Shown piece after piece: positions 63,604 to 64,000 of a DNA stretch of 64,000 nt; the stretch's first letter is position 1, and each line of letters begins with the position of its first letter. Origin of the DNA: an uncultured Bacteroidales bacterium (lineage in GTDB: Bacteria; Bacteroidota; Bacteroidia; Bacteroidales; Bacteroidaceae); the NCBI GenBank assembly GCA_902801485.1, contig CADCIP010000009.1, positions 19,589-83,588 on the forward strand, given 5' to 3'. The notes under the pieces were generated by a model. It saw only the letters and a list, made by a program, of their open reading frames with translations. It did no database searches and was not told where the DNA came from. The position numbers and the translations under genes were made by a program.

Positions 63604-64000
63604 AAATTTAAAAAAATGGTGCAGCCAGTATGACAGGAATAAATGCAACCTGCCAACTGCATTTCCAAGTTAACTGGGTCAAACCCTTTATAGTTGTCTT
63701 AATTATCACCGAACATTATCGGGGGCAACAGGTATATAGTTCCCAATTTTTATAATCACGAGCGAGAGTATTTCCAAGACGAAGTTTCAAAGATACAAAA
63801 AATCATTGAACTTTGAGCATTCAGCCTTGAACATTTTTCTGAACTATTGAAAAAAAGTGCCAGCCGCGCACAGTCAACCTTATTAGGGAAAGCGTCAACT
63901 ATTTCAGTTCGGAGAGTAAACATATTCAGTATAGGAAAAGACAATGACACACCATAATATATCATTGTATCATTATATCATTAGGGTTTGTAACATCGAA
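63604..64000. other. Terminal non-coding stretch
   Basis: AT-rich sequence with no supported gene. A minus-strand TATCTTTG (63788-63795) could be a further promoter box but has no -33 partner. Near the end, ATATCATTGTATCATTATATCATTAGGG is a short imperfect direct repeat (TATCATT three times). A small open frame on the minus strand (63756-63965) has no signal peptide, no motif and poor composition. Confidence 0.5.

Noticed and set aside
63756-63965. 69-codon open frame on the minus strand at the window end
   Set aside because: No motif, no signal peptide, contains a promoter-like box; likely chance.

Overview
This window is a chromosomal stretch of a Bacteroidales bacterium, most likely Prevotellaceae. 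The evidence is a SusC/SusD pair, many lipoproteins and secreted glycoside hydrolases, GldH, ParC and GlyRS of the Bacteroidetes type, and promoters of the Bacteroidetes form TTTG-N19/20-TAnnTTTG (for example at 6055-6085, 23435-23466 and 58168-58199). No rRNA, CRISPR array, insertion sequence, integrase or phage gene is visible.

Layout. 1-5541 (minus): a polysaccharide-uptake operon with SusC, SusD and the start of a second, shorter SusC. 6124-10025 (plus): GlyRS, an FKBP lipoprotein and a secreted GH43 enzyme. 10131-14117 (minus): a NahK-like sugar kinase and a large MG2-domain secreted protein. 14245-18878 (plus): a nuclease-helicase and a NagZ-like GH3 lipoprotein. 19077-23202 (minus): a D-2-hydroxyacid dehydrogenase, then GH3 and SpoU-type methyltransferase genes that overlap. 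23489-29825 (plus): parC and three overlapping genes (DUF3316-like, S41 peptidase, DUF4954). 29834-39608 (minus): a half-size M16 homologue, a GH2 enzyme, a CsgG/DUF4810/DUF799 lipoprotein cassette, an ECF sigma operon, an M28 peptidase and a CDF cation exporter. 39738-47970 (plus): phosphatase, typA, Na+/H+ antiporter, metF, holB, ricT and gldH packed with almost no gaps. 47967-54348 (minus): the elongasome cluster purH(N)-mreB-mreC-mreD-mrdA-rodA. 54502-58291 (plus): a GH43 enzyme, an ECF sigma factor, an unusual FecR-GLUG anti-sigma candidate and tRNA-Met. 58354-63374 (minus): a C10 cysteine protease and a lipoprotein ending in a sugar-binding (PBP1) domain.

How the genes work together. 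Glycan breakdown recurs: SusCD import, GH43 (two), GH3 (two), GH2 and a NahK-like kinase. Two ECF sigma systems are present. One (36305-36781) carries a G8 homopolymer inside its coding sequence. The other (55641-56210) is paired with a FecR protein whose periplasmic end is a set of GLUG repeats instead of the usual FecR C-terminal domain.

The most unusual feature is a dispersed family of 7-bp-period simple repeats (GAGAGTT, GAGTCAA, CCTTGAA, AAGAGTTT-like). They fill several intergenic regions and also enter the coding sequences of the GH2 enzyme and the C10 protease. Because 7 is not a multiple of 3, gain or loss of one unit there would shift the frame. Together with the G8 tract this makes phase variation a testable hypothesis. 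Other repeated elements are a 71-bp ungapped promoter repeat (GlyRS and GH3), a 30-bp identical block in the promoters of the protease and the PBP1 lipoprotein, CCCGCCG hairpins, and palindromes lying in frame inside parC and the M28 gene.
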